From: an uncultured Sphingomonadaceae bacterium
GTDB taxonomy: Bacteria > Pseudomonadota > Alphaproteobacteria > Sphingomonadales > Sphingomonadaceae
Direction of reading: 5' to 3'
Assembly (NCBI GenBank): GCA_937996655.1
Contig: CALKUK010000001.1
Span: 1-6,428 of the forward strand
Length of the DNA stretch: 6,428 bases
In this document: piece after piece, positions 1-6,397 of the stretch
Numbering within the stretch: position 1 is the stretch's first letter
How the letters are laid out: each line of letters opens with the position of its first letter
Made by a program: the position numbers and the translations under genes
Notes under the pieces: model-generated
Told to the model about the DNA's origin: nothing
The model's database searches: none
What the model saw: the letters and a program-made list of their open reading frames with translations, nothing else

Positions 1-2
1 AG

Positions 3-2084
3 CGCGTTGCCGCCACTAATGATTTTGATGAGAACGGTGGACTCAAAGAGAAGAACGCCGCCAGCATTCTTCTGCTCGATGAAGCATCAGCGCGCGAGCT
101 CGTGCAATCACTGCAAGGCAAAGCGCTCACAGTTAAGTCCACTGAAGAATCTCCACGCACCGAACGCCCTAAAGCGCCTTTTACAACATCCACGATGCAA
201 CAAGATGCTGGTTCACGTTTAGGGTGGGGCGCACAGCTCACCATGCGCGTTGCGCAACGCTTATACGAAAACGGTTACATCACTTATATGCGTACCGATT
301 CGGTCACGCTCTCACAATCTGCAATCAAAGCAGCGCGCGATTCAGCAAAAGCTTTGTACGGCGCCGAATACATTCCATCGTCACCGCGCGTATACGAAGG
401 CAAGACAAAGAATGCCCAAGAAGCGCACGAAGCAATTCGTCCTGCAGGTGACACATTCAAAACTCCGGGAGAACTTGCTCCAGAACTTTCCCGCGATGAA
501 TTCGCTCTGTATGACTTAATCTGGAAGCGCACCATCGCATCACAGATGTCGGATGCCAAGAAGATGCAAATGCGCGTCGACTTCGATGTCGAAACAAAGA
601 CCGGCGCCGCAGCTATTTTCCGCGCCAATGGATCTGTTGTTACCTTCCCCGGTTTCTTAGCTGCCTATGAAGATATTCAAGATGAGAACAGCACCAAGGA
701 TGAAGATGAGGGCTCTAAGCGTCTTCCTCCAATGGCGGTGGGCGATTCCATTGATGTCACCACATATTCCTGCGAAGGCCACGACACCAAGCCACCTGCT
801 CGCTACACCGAGCCCACACTCGTCAAGAAACTCGAAGAGCTCGGTATCGGTCGTCCTTCCACATTCGCATCCATTATTTCTACGATTCAAGATCGCGGTT
901 ATGTTTCTAAGCGCGGCCGCGCACTTGTTCCCACATTCCTTGCCTTCTCTGTTACCGGACTTCTGGAACAACACTTCGGCAAGTTAGTTGACTACGAATT
1001 CACTGCATCGATGGAAGAAGATCTCGACAAGATCGCAAACGGTGATGAAGAGCGCGTCGCGTGGCTCACAAAATTCTTCTATGGCCACGATGATGTCCCT
1101 GGTCTTGAATTCTTAGCCCAAGATCTTGGCACTATCGATGCGCAGCAGATCAACACCATGAAACTCTCTGACGATATTGAAATTCGTGTCGGTCGCTTCG
1201 GTGCATATGTCCAAGAAGGAATCGGTGATGCACGTAAATTTGCGAACATCCCCGAGAACATCGCACCCGATGAGATGACACTCTCACTCGCAATCGAACT
1301 CCTTGCAAAACCATCTGGTGAGCGCGAACTCGGTATCGATCCAACAACAAGTCTTCCGATCATCGCAAAATCAGGTCGCTACGGCCCTTACATCACTGAA
1401 GTTCTCCCAGAGCCAGAGATGGTTGTAGATAAGAAGACCGGTGAGCTTAAAAAGCCTCGCAAGAAGAAAGATGCACCAAAGCCAAAGACTGCATCCCTCT
1501 TATCAACTATGGATCTCGACACGATCACCTTTGACGATGCACTACGTCTGCTCTCACTCCCACGCAATATCGGCCAATACGAAGGCGTCGATATCACCGT
1601 ACAAAATGGTCGCTACGGCCCATATATGACCCACGGCGCAGATTCACGCACGCTCACATCTGAAGATCAGCTCTTCACAGTCACGCTCGAAGAAGCGATC
1701 GAGATTTACAAGCTACCTAAGGTTCGTCGTGGTCGCGGCACACCAAAACCACCACTCAAAGAACTCGGCCCAGACCCAGCCACCGGCCGCGAACTCATTA
1801 TTAAAGATGGTCGTTTCGGCATGTACATCACCGATGGTGAAACAAACGCGACCCTTCGCCGTGGAGACACAGTCGAATTCATGACAATCGAACGCGGCCT
1901 CGAACTTCTCGCCGGCCGCCGTGCCTGGGAAGCAGAGAACGGCCCATCACCCAAGAAATCAAAGAAGGCCGCCACAAAGAAAACCGCTGCGACCAAAAAA
2001 GCAGAGACAAAATCAGTAATGCCAAAGAATGTCATCAAAAAAGGCACCCGCAAAAAAGCCGCCAAAAAGAAGGCATCCGCCTAA
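3..2084 (+). CDS. topA: DNA topoisomerase I (type IA), 5'-truncated by window edge
   Basis: Relaxes negatively supercoiled DNA by cutting and resealing one strand through a 5'-phosphotyrosine link. The frame is open from base 3 to TAA at 2082-2084 (693 residues), so the true start lies upstream; the GTG at 102 is internal. Visible in order: the PFTTSTMQQDA motif before the active site; the YITYMRTDS motif with the catalytic tyrosine at codon 285-287, followed by the conserved arginine; HEAIRPAG; and the RYTEPTLVKKLEELGIGRPS segment of the core. The C-terminal part carries four glycine-aromatic repeats, GRFGAYV (1191-1211), GRYGPYI (1374-1394), GRYGPYM (1608-1628) and GRFGMYI (1809-1829), then a Lys/Ala-rich tail from about 1947. 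There are no CxxC zinc fingers. This architecture, and about 245 missing N-terminal residues by comparison with the ~934-residue mycobacterial enzyme, point to an actinobacterial TopA. Composition is near 50% GC, unlike everything after about 2190. Confidence 0.96.
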   Translation, partial: RVAATNDFDENGGLKEKNAASILLLDEASARELVQSLQGKALTVKSTEESPRTERPKAPFTTSTMQQDAGSRLGWGAQLTMRVAQRLYENGYITYMRTDSVTLSQSAIKAARDSAKALYGAEYIPSSPRVYEGKTKNAQEAHEAIRPAGDTFKTPGELAPELSRDEFALYDLIWKRTIASQMSDAKKMQMRVDFDVETKTGAAAIFRANGSVVTFPGFLAAYEDIQDENSTKDEDEGSKRLPPMAVGDSIDVTTYSCEGHDTKPPARYTEPTLVKKLEELGIGRPSTFASIISTIQDRGYVSKRGRALVPTFLAFSVTGLLEQHFGKLVDYEFTASMEEDLDKIANGDEERVAWLTKFFYGHDDVPGLEFLAQDLGTIDAQQINTMKLSDDIEIRVGRFGAYVQEGIGDARKFANIPENIAPDEMTLSLAIELLAKPSGERELGIDPTTSLPIIAKSGRYGPYITEVLPEPEMVVDKKTGELKKPRKKKDAPKPKTASLLSTMDLDTITFDDALRLLSLPRNIGQYEGVDITVQNGRYGPYMTHGADSRTLTSEDQLFTVTLEEAIEIYKLPKVRRGRGTPKPPLKELGPDPATGRELIIKDGRFGMYITDGETNATLRRGDTVEFMTIERGLELLAGRRAWEAENGPSPKKSKKAATKKTAATKKAETKSVMPKNVIKKGTRKKAAKKKASA

Positions 2085-2093
2085 ACTCTCCAC

Positions 2094-2354
2094 ATGACTC
2101 CTGCACACGAAGCAATCGCCAGTAACCCCTTCGCCACCCGCAGCACCCTCGAATACGAGCTGCCACCATTCGCGCAGATCACCGAAGATCAGGCGAAACA
2201 TATCCGCGACACCTATTTTCCCAAGAACAACCTGAACCCGCGCCGCATCTCCGGCCTCGACAACGCCATGGCGGACGCGCTCGCCATGAAATTCATCAAC
2301 GCGCCGCTCACCAAGGAGCAGCTGGATGAGTTCTTGAAATATTATGTGAAGTAG
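2094..2354 (+). CDS. Chimeric 86-residue ORF: M3 peptidase N-terminus joined to ABC substrate-binding protein C-terminus
   Basis: ATG is 9 nt after the topA stop, with no convincing Shine-Dalgarno sequence; TAG is at 2352-2354. Residues ~8-30 (SNPF, then STLEYELPPFAQIT) match my recollection of how M3-family oligopeptidases / peptidyl-dipeptidases of the Dcp type begin. In those proteins about 600 more residues follow, including HExxH, which is absent here. From EDQAKH onward the sequence changes character. YFPKNNLNPRRISGLDNAM and a final APLTKEQLDEFLKYY resemble the extreme C-terminus of NMT1/TauA-like ABC-transporter periplasmic binding proteins. The switch falls around 2175-2195. The ORF is therefore probably not a real gene but two gene ends joined in frame, most likely by a chimeric assembly. 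The peptidase assignment is moderately sure, the binding-protein assignment less so. A true small hypothetical protein cannot be excluded. Confidence 0.6.
   Translation: MTPAHEAIASNPFATRSTLEYELPPFAQITEDQAKHIRDTYFPKNNLNPRRISGLDNAMADALAMKFINAPLTKEQLDEFLKYYVK
2175..2195. other. Probable chimeric junction between unrelated genomes
   Basis: Left of this point the DNA encodes actinobacterial-type proteins at roughly 50% GC. Right of it the DNA is GC-rich, with proteobacterial-type genes and an IS481 element. The join lies within an ORF whose two ends resemble different protein families. The exact base cannot be fixed by eye, because codons for an I-T-E-D/E stretch could be shared by both parents and would supply microhomology. 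An assembly or amplification artefact is more likely than a biological recombination, but this is inference. Confidence 0.55.
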
Positions 2355-2452
2355 GGGGCAGTGGGGCGGCGCGCAGCCGCACCTAAATCGAAAACAAGCG
2401 CTTAAATTCAATTATTTATCGAAACGCTCGCCGGTCCCCTCCCCCTCGTGGG
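2355..2452. other. Intergenic gap before the insertion sequence
   Basis: This 98-bp stretch has no ORF of note. It contains a short GC hairpin (GCGGC 2366-2370, loop of 5, GCCGC 2376-2380) about 12 nt after the stop codon, without a following T-run, so it is at best a weak terminator. It then holds an AT-rich patch (about 2384-2425) and ends in the C-rich arm 2437-2448 described with the split inverted repeat. Confidence 0.4.
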
Positions 2453-2501
2453 TGTTTAGACCGGACACATAGTGGACAGTTGTTCGGAGACATAGTGGAC
2501 A
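2453..2501 (+). repeat. Left terminal inverted repeat with two tandem 17-bp motifs
   Basis: Motif CGGACACATAGTGGACA at 2462-2478 recurs as CGGAGACATAGTGGACA at 2485-2501, one mismatch apart, with a 23-bp period (about two helical turns). The tip TGTTTAGAC precedes the first copy, and TGTT also precedes the second. The arrangement is what one expects of a paired transposase binding site; that function is inferred. Confidence 0.75.
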
Positions 2502-2506
2502 CTTTT

Positions 2507-2530
2507 CCGATCTCACAGAAAGGAGATCGG
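2507..2530 (+). promoter_or_regulatory. Hairpin overlapping the transposase ribosome binding site
   Basis: CCGATCTC (2507-2514) pairs perfectly with GAGATCGG (2523-2530) across an 8-nt loop ACAGAAAG. The Shine-Dalgarno AAAGGAG (2519-2525) lies 6 nt before the ATG at 2532. Its last three bases are in the stem and the rest in the loop, so folding would hinder ribosome access. Restricting translation from read-through transcripts is a known theme in insertion sequences; here it is inferred from the fold only. Confidence 0.5.
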
Positions 2531-2531
2531 G

Positions 2532-3719
2532 ATGCCGTTTCGCGAGGTGTCTGCGATGGATTCGAGACTGGAGTTTGTTTGTCTGGCGGGGGTCGAGGGG
2601 GCCAACGTGCGGAGCGTGTGTCGGCGGTTTGGGATCAGCCCGACGACCGGCTACAAGTGGCTTGAGCGCTACCGGGCGCTTGGTCGGACGGGTCTGGAAG
2701 AGGCTTCCCGGCGACCTCTTGCAAGTCCCCGACGATCAAACTCCCACATCGAGGAAGCTGTGCTGGCGATCCGCACCGCGCATCCGGCATGGGGTGGCCG
2801 CAAGATCGCCGCCGTGCTCGTGCGCATGGGCCTGAGCGCGCCTGCGCCCTCGACCATCACGGCCATCCTGCGCCGTCATGGCGTCGATATCGGCGCCTTT
2901 GGCGGCGGGGCCAAGCCCTTCGTGCGTTTTGAGCATCCTGCGCCTAACGAGTTGTGGCAGATGGACTTCAAAGGCCATGTGGGCATGGCCAATGGGCAGC
3001 GTCTTCATCCGCTCACCATTCTCGACGACCATTCGCGCTATTGTCTGACGCTGGGCGCCGCCGAAAACCAGAAAACCGCTACAGTTCAGGGCTTTCTGAC
3101 CTCAGCCTTCCGCCGGTACGGACTGCCGCGGACACTCATCACGGACAATGGCCCGCCCTGGGGCGATGGTCCCGGCTCGCCCTATACGCCGCTGGGCGTC
3201 TTCCTGATCGATCAGGGGATCGCGATCTCCCATTCGCGGCCCTACCATCCTCAGACCATGGGCAAGGACGAGCGGTTCCACCGCAGCCTGAAAGCCGAGG
3301 CGCTGGGGGGACCGCCCTTCGCCGATCTGGAGGCGGCCAGCCGCAAGCTGGCGGTCTGGCGGGAGGTCTATAATCGGGAACGCCCGCACGAAGGCATTGG
3401 CATGGCGGTTCCCGCAGATCGTTACGCCGCCAGTCCGCGCGAATATCGCGAGACGGTCCCACCCTTCGATTACGCCCCCGGCGATGCGCTGCGCCGGGTC
3501 CAGGGCGGCGGGCGGATCAATTTTGATGGACGCGAGACGCGCGTGCCAAAGGCGTTCGCTGGCCGCGAAATCGCCCTCCGCGCCACAAAACAGGATGGCC
3601 TCTACGAGGTCTTCTACCGCCACCAACGCATCGCCCGTCTCGACTTCCGGGCCGAGAAAAGCGATGCTCAAACCGTCCACCATGTCTCCGAACAGGTGTC
3701 CACCATCTCTCCGGTCTGA
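2532..3719 (+). CDS. IS481-family DDE transposase
   Basis: Catalyses cut and transfer of the surrounding element. At 395 residues it is somewhat longer than many IS481 enzymes. Residues ~23-60 form a helix-turn-helix of the leucine-zipper/Tc-like type (VRSVCRRFGISPTTGYKW) that would bind the terminal repeats. An HTH_29/32-like segment with HPAWGGRKI follows (~84-92). The rve integrase core begins with ELWQMDFKGH (D145), then LITDNGPPW (D205), then MGKDERFHRSL (E247), giving a complete DDE triad. The spacing of the last two acidic residues is ~41 rather than the textbook 35 because of a short loop (GDGPGSPYTP). The sequence HPQTMGKDERFHR and NRERPHEGIG are family signatures. The start is chosen at ATG 2532 for its AAAGGAG six nt upstream; ATG 2556 is a weaker alternative. 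There is no frameshift or internal stop. Confidence 0.95.
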   Translation: MPFREVSAMDSRLEFVCLAGVEGANVRSVCRRFGISPTTGYKWLERYRALGRTGLEEASRRPLASPRRSNSHIEEAVLAIRTAHPAWGGRKIAAVLVRMGLSAPAPSTITAILRRHGVDIGAFGGGAKPFVRFEHPAPNELWQMDFKGHVGMANGQRLHPLTILDDHSRYCLTLGAAENQKTATVQGFLTSAFRRYGLPRTLITDNGPPWGDGPGSPYTPLGVFLIDQGIAISHSRPYHPQTMGKDERFHRSLKAEALGGPPFADLEAASRKLAVWREVYNRERPHEGIGMAVPADRYAASPREYRETVPPFDYAPGDALRRVQGGGRINFDGRETRVPKAFAGREIALRATKQDGLYEVFYRHQRIARLDFRAEKSDAQTVHHVSEQVSTISPV

Positions 3720-3722
3720 ACA
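3674..3722 (-). repeat. Right terminal inverted repeat with two 17-bp motifs
   Basis: On the minus strand the outer motif CGGAGAGATGGTGGACA (3713 to 3697) and the inner motif CGGAGACATGGTGGACG (3690 to 3674) repeat with the same 23-bp period as at the left end. The transposase gene runs through the whole repeat and stops at 3717-3719, a few bases from the element tip. Confidence 0.75.
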
Positions 3723-3789
3723 ACCGCGAGGGGGAGGGTAAACGCGCGTTTTATTTCATACGGTTACGGCATGGCTCCAATGGTCAGCC
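3723..3789. other. Gap between insertion sequence and Rieske gene
   Basis: It contains the right arm of the split inverted repeat (3727-3738) and, directly after it, the perfect 12-bp palindrome AAACGCGCGTTT (3740-3751) followed by TTATTT. The second palindrome with its T-rich side could help end transcripts arriving from the left. For the operon arriving from the right, the complement of the G-rich arm would be the last structured segment. No gene is seen. Confidence 0.4.
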
Positions 3790-4203
3790 TCACAGCTCAA
3801 TCACCACATACTCCTCCTCGACCCGCACCTCGAAGCTCTCGGCCACATAAGGCCCCTTCACCAGTTCGGCGCCCGGCTCCACCGAAGCGTTGAAGGTGCG
3901 CAGGCGGGTGTTCTTGGGGTCGCAGTAAGATTGGCCGGTGGCGATCTCGAATTCCCAGCCATGCAGGGGGCAGCGCAGGAATTCGCCCTCGCGGATCAGC
4001 TCATATTGGCCCGGGCGCGGCGCCATGGACAGGCCCGTGACGAAGCCCTCGCAGAGCGAGCCGCCCCCATGGGGGCAGCGGTTGGCGAGCGCGTAGAAGG
4101 CGCCCTTCACATTGAAGACGCCGATCTCGCGTCCGGCCACCTGCGCCAGCTTGCGGCCACCCGGTGGAATGTCTGCGGCGCGGCCGATCACATGTCTCGT
4201 CAT
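3790..4203 (-). CDS. Rieske [2Fe-2S] ferredoxin-like protein
   Basis: A 137-residue single-domain soluble protein that would carry one electron through a 2Fe-2S cluster. The ligand motifs are C43-P-H45 (in NRCPHGGGSL) and C78-P-L-H81 (in RCPLHGWEF). The 32 residues between H45 and C78 are about twice the usual ferredoxin spacing, owing to an inserted loop (TGLSMAPRPGQYELIREGE). I recall such a loop in a subgroup often found next to amidohydrolase genes. No signal peptide or membrane segment is seen, so it is cytoplasmic. The ATG at 4203 overlaps the stop of the preceding amidohydrolase gene as ATGA, so it is translationally coupled and last in the operon. It could serve an oxygenase encoded elsewhere or supply electrons within this pathway; the partner is not visible. 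Rieske identity is secure, the role is not. Confidence 0.9.
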   Translation of the reverse strand: MTRHVIGRAADIPPGGRKLAQVAGREIGVFNVKGAFYALANRCPHGGGSLCEGFVTGLSMAPRPGQYELIREGEFLRCPLHGWEFEIATGQSYCDPKNTRLRTFNASVEPGAELVKGPYVAESFEVRVEEEYVVIEL

Positions 4204-5300
4204 GGCAGGCCATACAAGGCGCGGGCGTTGTCCCTGAAGAGCATGGAGCGCTGGGCGTCGGTCATGCGGAAGCGGATGCAGTAGCGCGGATCGTCATAAT
4301 CCCAGTGGGGATAGTCGGTGGAGAAGAGCAGGCGGTCCCAGCCGATCCAGTCGATGACCTCGGGCAGATGGGCCGGGTTCTCCGGCTCCTCCAGCGGCTG
4401 GGTCGCGAACCAGAAATGCTCCTTGATATATTCGGAGGGGCGGCGCTTGAGATGGGGCACTTCCTTGCGCATGCGTTCGAAGGCCGCGTCCATGCGCCAG
4501 CACATGGCGGGGATCCAGGTGAACCCGGACTCGATGAGAGCGATCTTGAGCCCAGGGAATTGTTCGAAGACCCCCTCGAAGATCATGCTCACCAGATTGC
4601 CCTGCATGCCCGTGCAGAAGCTGTAATGCTCCTGCATGTAATAGGTCGGCCAGCCCGAGCCCGTGGAGGGCGCACCGCCGCTGAAGGCCGCCGGATGCAG
4701 GCCGATGGGCAGGCCGCATTCCTGCGCCGCCGCATAGATGGGCCAGTAGCGCCGCCGGCCCAGAGGCTCGGCGGAGCGCGGCGAGATGATGATCTGCCTG
4801 AAGGCCTTGTCCTGCGCCCGCAGCTGGATTTCCTTCACGCAGAAGTCGGGATCCTCCTGCGGCGCCACCACGCCCGCCAGCAGGCGCGGCTCCTTGCGGA
4901 CCCAGTCGTGCAACTGCCAGTCATTGACCGCATGGGCGAGCACGGGGGCGAAATCGGGATTGCGCTCTTCCATGCCGCCCTTGCTGAGGGCGACGAGCAT
5001 GCCCCATTCCACGCCCACCGCATCAAGGTGCTGGCGGCGCATGAAGTCGAGATCGGAGCCGGGCGGGCCGCCGCCGGGCGGATAGGCGTCGGCGCGCTGG
5101 CCCGCCGCCATCATGCGCGGATAGACCTGCATGCCCGTCAGCCCCTGACGGATATGGGGACCGAAGGTCTCGCTGTGCTCGCGCCAGCGCTGGCTCATGT
5201 AGGGGTAGAGGTCGTTGTTGGAGCGCTGCACCGGATGGATGTCGCAATCGACGATGCCGACCTTCTGCGCCGCCGTGACCGAGGTGAGTGGAACATTCAT
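4200..5300 (-). CDS. Amidohydrolase family protein (Amidohydro_2, ACMSD-like), second of pair
   Basis: A metal-dependent hydrolase or decarboxylase of TIM-barrel fold, 366 residues. Metal-site motifs: DCDIH near the N-terminus (D20, H22), IGLHPAAF (H202), ESGFTW (E257, likely substrate-pocket) and FSTDYPHWD (D329, H332). The frame extends to 5339, but I choose ATG 5300. It overlaps the upstream gene's stop as ATGA, has GGAG about 8 nt before it, and yields a protein of the same length as its neighbour. It is clearly paralogous to the gene at 5297-6397, with the same order of motifs, so the pair likely arose by tandem duplication. ACMSD-like relatives act on aminocarboxymuconate, hydroxybenzoates and similar ring acids; the substrate here cannot be told. 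The cytoplasmic location is inferred from the absence of a signal peptide. Confidence 0.9.
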   Translation of the reverse strand: MNVPLTSVTAAQKVGIVDCDIHPVQRSNNDLYPYMSQRWREHSETFGPHIRQGLTGMQVYPRMMAAGQRADAYPPGGGPPGSDLDFMRRQHLDAVGVEWGMLVALSKGGMEERNPDFAPVLAHAVNDWQLHDWVRKEPRLLAGVVAPQEDPDFCVKEIQLRAQDKAFRQIIISPRSAEPLGRRRYWPIYAAAQECGLPIGLHPAAFSGGAPSTGSGWPTYYMQEHYSFCTGMQGNLVSMIFEGVFEQFPGLKIALIESGFTWIPAMCWRMDAAFERMRKEVPHLKRRPSEYIKEHFWFATQPLEEPENPAHLPEVIDWIGWDRLLFSTDYPHWDYDDPRYCIRFRMTDAQRSMLFRDNARALYGLP

Positions 5301-6397
5301 GATGTTTGCTCCGCCTTGAGGGGGGTGTGATGACGCCATTCGCCCGACAGTCTCGGATAGGCCGCCAGCGGATTGTCCCGCGTGATCTTGCGGATGAGCG
5401 CCTCGGGCAATCCTTCGGGCAGCGCCGCATCGCCCTCGAAATGGGCGTGGGGATAATCGGTGGAGAAGAGCAGCAGTTCGTCCGAGCCGATATGGTCGAG
5501 GATGCGCAGGATCGTCGCGCTATCAGGCACTTCCACCGGTTGCAGGGTGAAGCGAAACCGCTCGCGCAGGATGTCGGCGGGCGGCCGGTCAATCCAGGGC
5601 ACTTCCTGCCTGATGCCGCGCCATTCCTTGTTGAGCCGCCAGAGCAGGGTCGGTAGCCAGCCAAAGCCGCTTTCAAGGCAGATGACGCGCAGATCAGGGC
5701 ATTCGGAGAAGACGCCCTCCGCCAGCAGGCTGACGATGGCGTTCTCGAAGCCCGTGCTGTTGGCCACATAGTCCTCCACCTGAAAGGAGGGCCAGCCCGA
5801 GGCGGTGGTGGGGAAGCGGTAGGTGCTGCCCGCATGGAGCGCCAAAGCGAGCCCATGCTTCTCGCAGGCCCGGTAGATCGGCCACATCTGGCGCTTGCCC
5901 GGCAGCATGTCGCCCATCACGGGAAGGATGACCTGCACGAAGCGCCGGTCATGGGCGAGGCGCTCGATCTCGGCCACCGCATGGTCCGGGTTCTGGCCGG
6001 TGATGAGGATGGAGCCGCGCAGGCGCGGTTCGGGATCGAGCCATTCGCGGGCGACGTAATCATTCACCGCCGAACAGAGCGCCGCCGCCATGTCCTCGTT
6101 GAACAGCGCGATGGCGCCATGCAGCAGGGAGCTGACCGCGATCTCCACGCCGAAGGGATCGAGGGCCTGACGGCGCAACTGGTCGAGCGGGGTCTCGCCC
6201 TTGTTCGGGCGCCAGTCCTCGCGGCAGGTGAGCGGCGAGTTCGGGGGATAGCTGGTGAGCTGGAAGCCCATCTTGTGGATGAACCGCGTCTCCATCTGGT
6301 CGCGCCAATAGGCGGGCAGATAGGGCAGCAGGGCCGTGGTGGGCGGCGAGGGCAGGTGCAGGTCGCAGTCGATGGCGCCTTTGTGGGGCAGCTTCAT
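5297..6397 (-). CDS. Amidohydrolase family protein (Amidohydro_2, ACMSD-like), first of pair
   Basis: A 366-residue TIM-barrel metal hydrolase. Motifs: IDCDLH (D12, H14), LALHAGS (H188), LESGFGWLP (E242) and LFSTDYPHAHFEGD (D314, H317), in the same order as in the downstream paralogue. Shared short blocks such as SGWP, SGF.W.P, EGVF and FSTDYPH show common descent, but most other positions differ, so the two probably do not have identical substrates. The frame stays open to the window edge and includes a GTG at 6415, but ATG 6397 has a strong AGGAGG (complement of 6403-6408) five nt upstream and is preferred. The stop TGA overlaps the next gene's ATG as ATGA. It is the first complete gene of the operon; no promoter is visible in the 31 nt before it. 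Confidence 0.9.
   Translation of the reverse strand: MKLPHKGAIDCDLHLPSPPTTALLPYLPAYWRDQMETRFIHKMGFQLTSYPPNSPLTCREDWRPNKGETPLDQLRRQALDPFGVEIAVSSLLHGAIALFNEDMAAALCSAVNDYVAREWLDPEPRLRGSILITGQNPDHAVAEIERLAHDRRFVQVILPVMGDMLPGKRQMWPIYRACEKHGLALALHAGSTYRFPTTASGWPSFQVEDYVANSTGFENAIVSLLAEGVFSECPDLRVICLESGFGWLPTLLWRLNKEWRGIRQEVPWIDRPPADILRERFRFTLQPVEVPDSATILRILDHIGSDELLLFSTDYPHAHFEGDAALPEGLPEALIRKITRDNPLAAYPRLSGEWRHHTPLKAEQTS

Larger units (their letters stand above)
2453..3722 (+). mobile_element. IS481-family insertion sequence, apparently complete
   Basis: A 1270-bp element with one intact transposase gene and imperfect terminal inverted repeats. The left end begins TGTTTAGACCGGACAC and the right end, read inward on the opposite strand, begins TGTTCAGACCGGAGAG. 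Aligning 65 bases inward from 2437 with the complement from 3738 gives 55 identities by hand count. Each end carries two copies of a ~17-bp motif 23 bp apart. I place the tips at TGTT because IS481 elements commonly begin with TGT. No clear direct target duplication is visible: the left flank reads CGTGGG and the right flank ACCGCG. Both the ends and the transposase reading frame look intact, so the element may be recent or still active. Confidence 0.85.
2437..3738. repeat. 12-bp inverted repeat split by the insertion sequence
   Basis: CCCTCCCCCTCG at 2437-2448 is the exact reverse complement of CGAGGGGGAGGG at 3727-3738. The arms lie just outside the putative insertion-sequence ends (2453 and 3722). 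If the 1270-bp element is removed they would form a 12-bp stem with a short loop. Such a hairpin in a gap between convergent genes could be a bidirectional terminator or a REP-like intergenic palindrome. Neither flank has a strong T-run, which weakens the terminator reading. Alternatively the arms belong to the element itself and lengthen its terminal repeats. Confidence 0.6.

Noticed and set aside
1947..2081. A/K-rich repetitive DNA at the end of topA considered as a separate repeat
   Set aside because: It encodes the basic lysine-rich tail in the topA frame, typical of actinobacterial topoisomerase I.
2366..2380. GC hairpin after the short ORF as a rho-independent terminator
   Set aside because: The stem is only 5 bp and no T-run follows, so the call is too weak.
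2462..2501. Repeated CGGANACATAGTGGACA motifs as a CRISPR or iteron array
   Set aside because: There are only two copies, mirrored at the other end of a transposase gene; they are insertion-sequence end modules.
3102..3683. 193-codon minus-strand open frame within the transposase
   Set aside because: It is opposite an intact DDE transposase with all catalytic residues and has no recognisable domain.
3740..3751. Palindrome AAACGCGCGTTT as a transcription factor operator
   Set aside because: It lies in the gap downstream of the Rieske gene, not in front of any gene start, so regulation of initiation is unlikely.
4164..5330. 388-codon plus-strand open frame opposite the second amidohydrolase
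   Set aside because: It is the antisense shadow of a GC-rich gene; its translation is Ala/Arg/Glu-rich with no family motif, while the minus strand has clear metal-site motifs.
5023..5856. 277-codon minus-strand frame spanning the junction of the two amidohydrolases
   Set aside because: It lies in an alternate frame of the two real genes; the product is low-complexity Arg/Ser/Pro/Ala with no motif.
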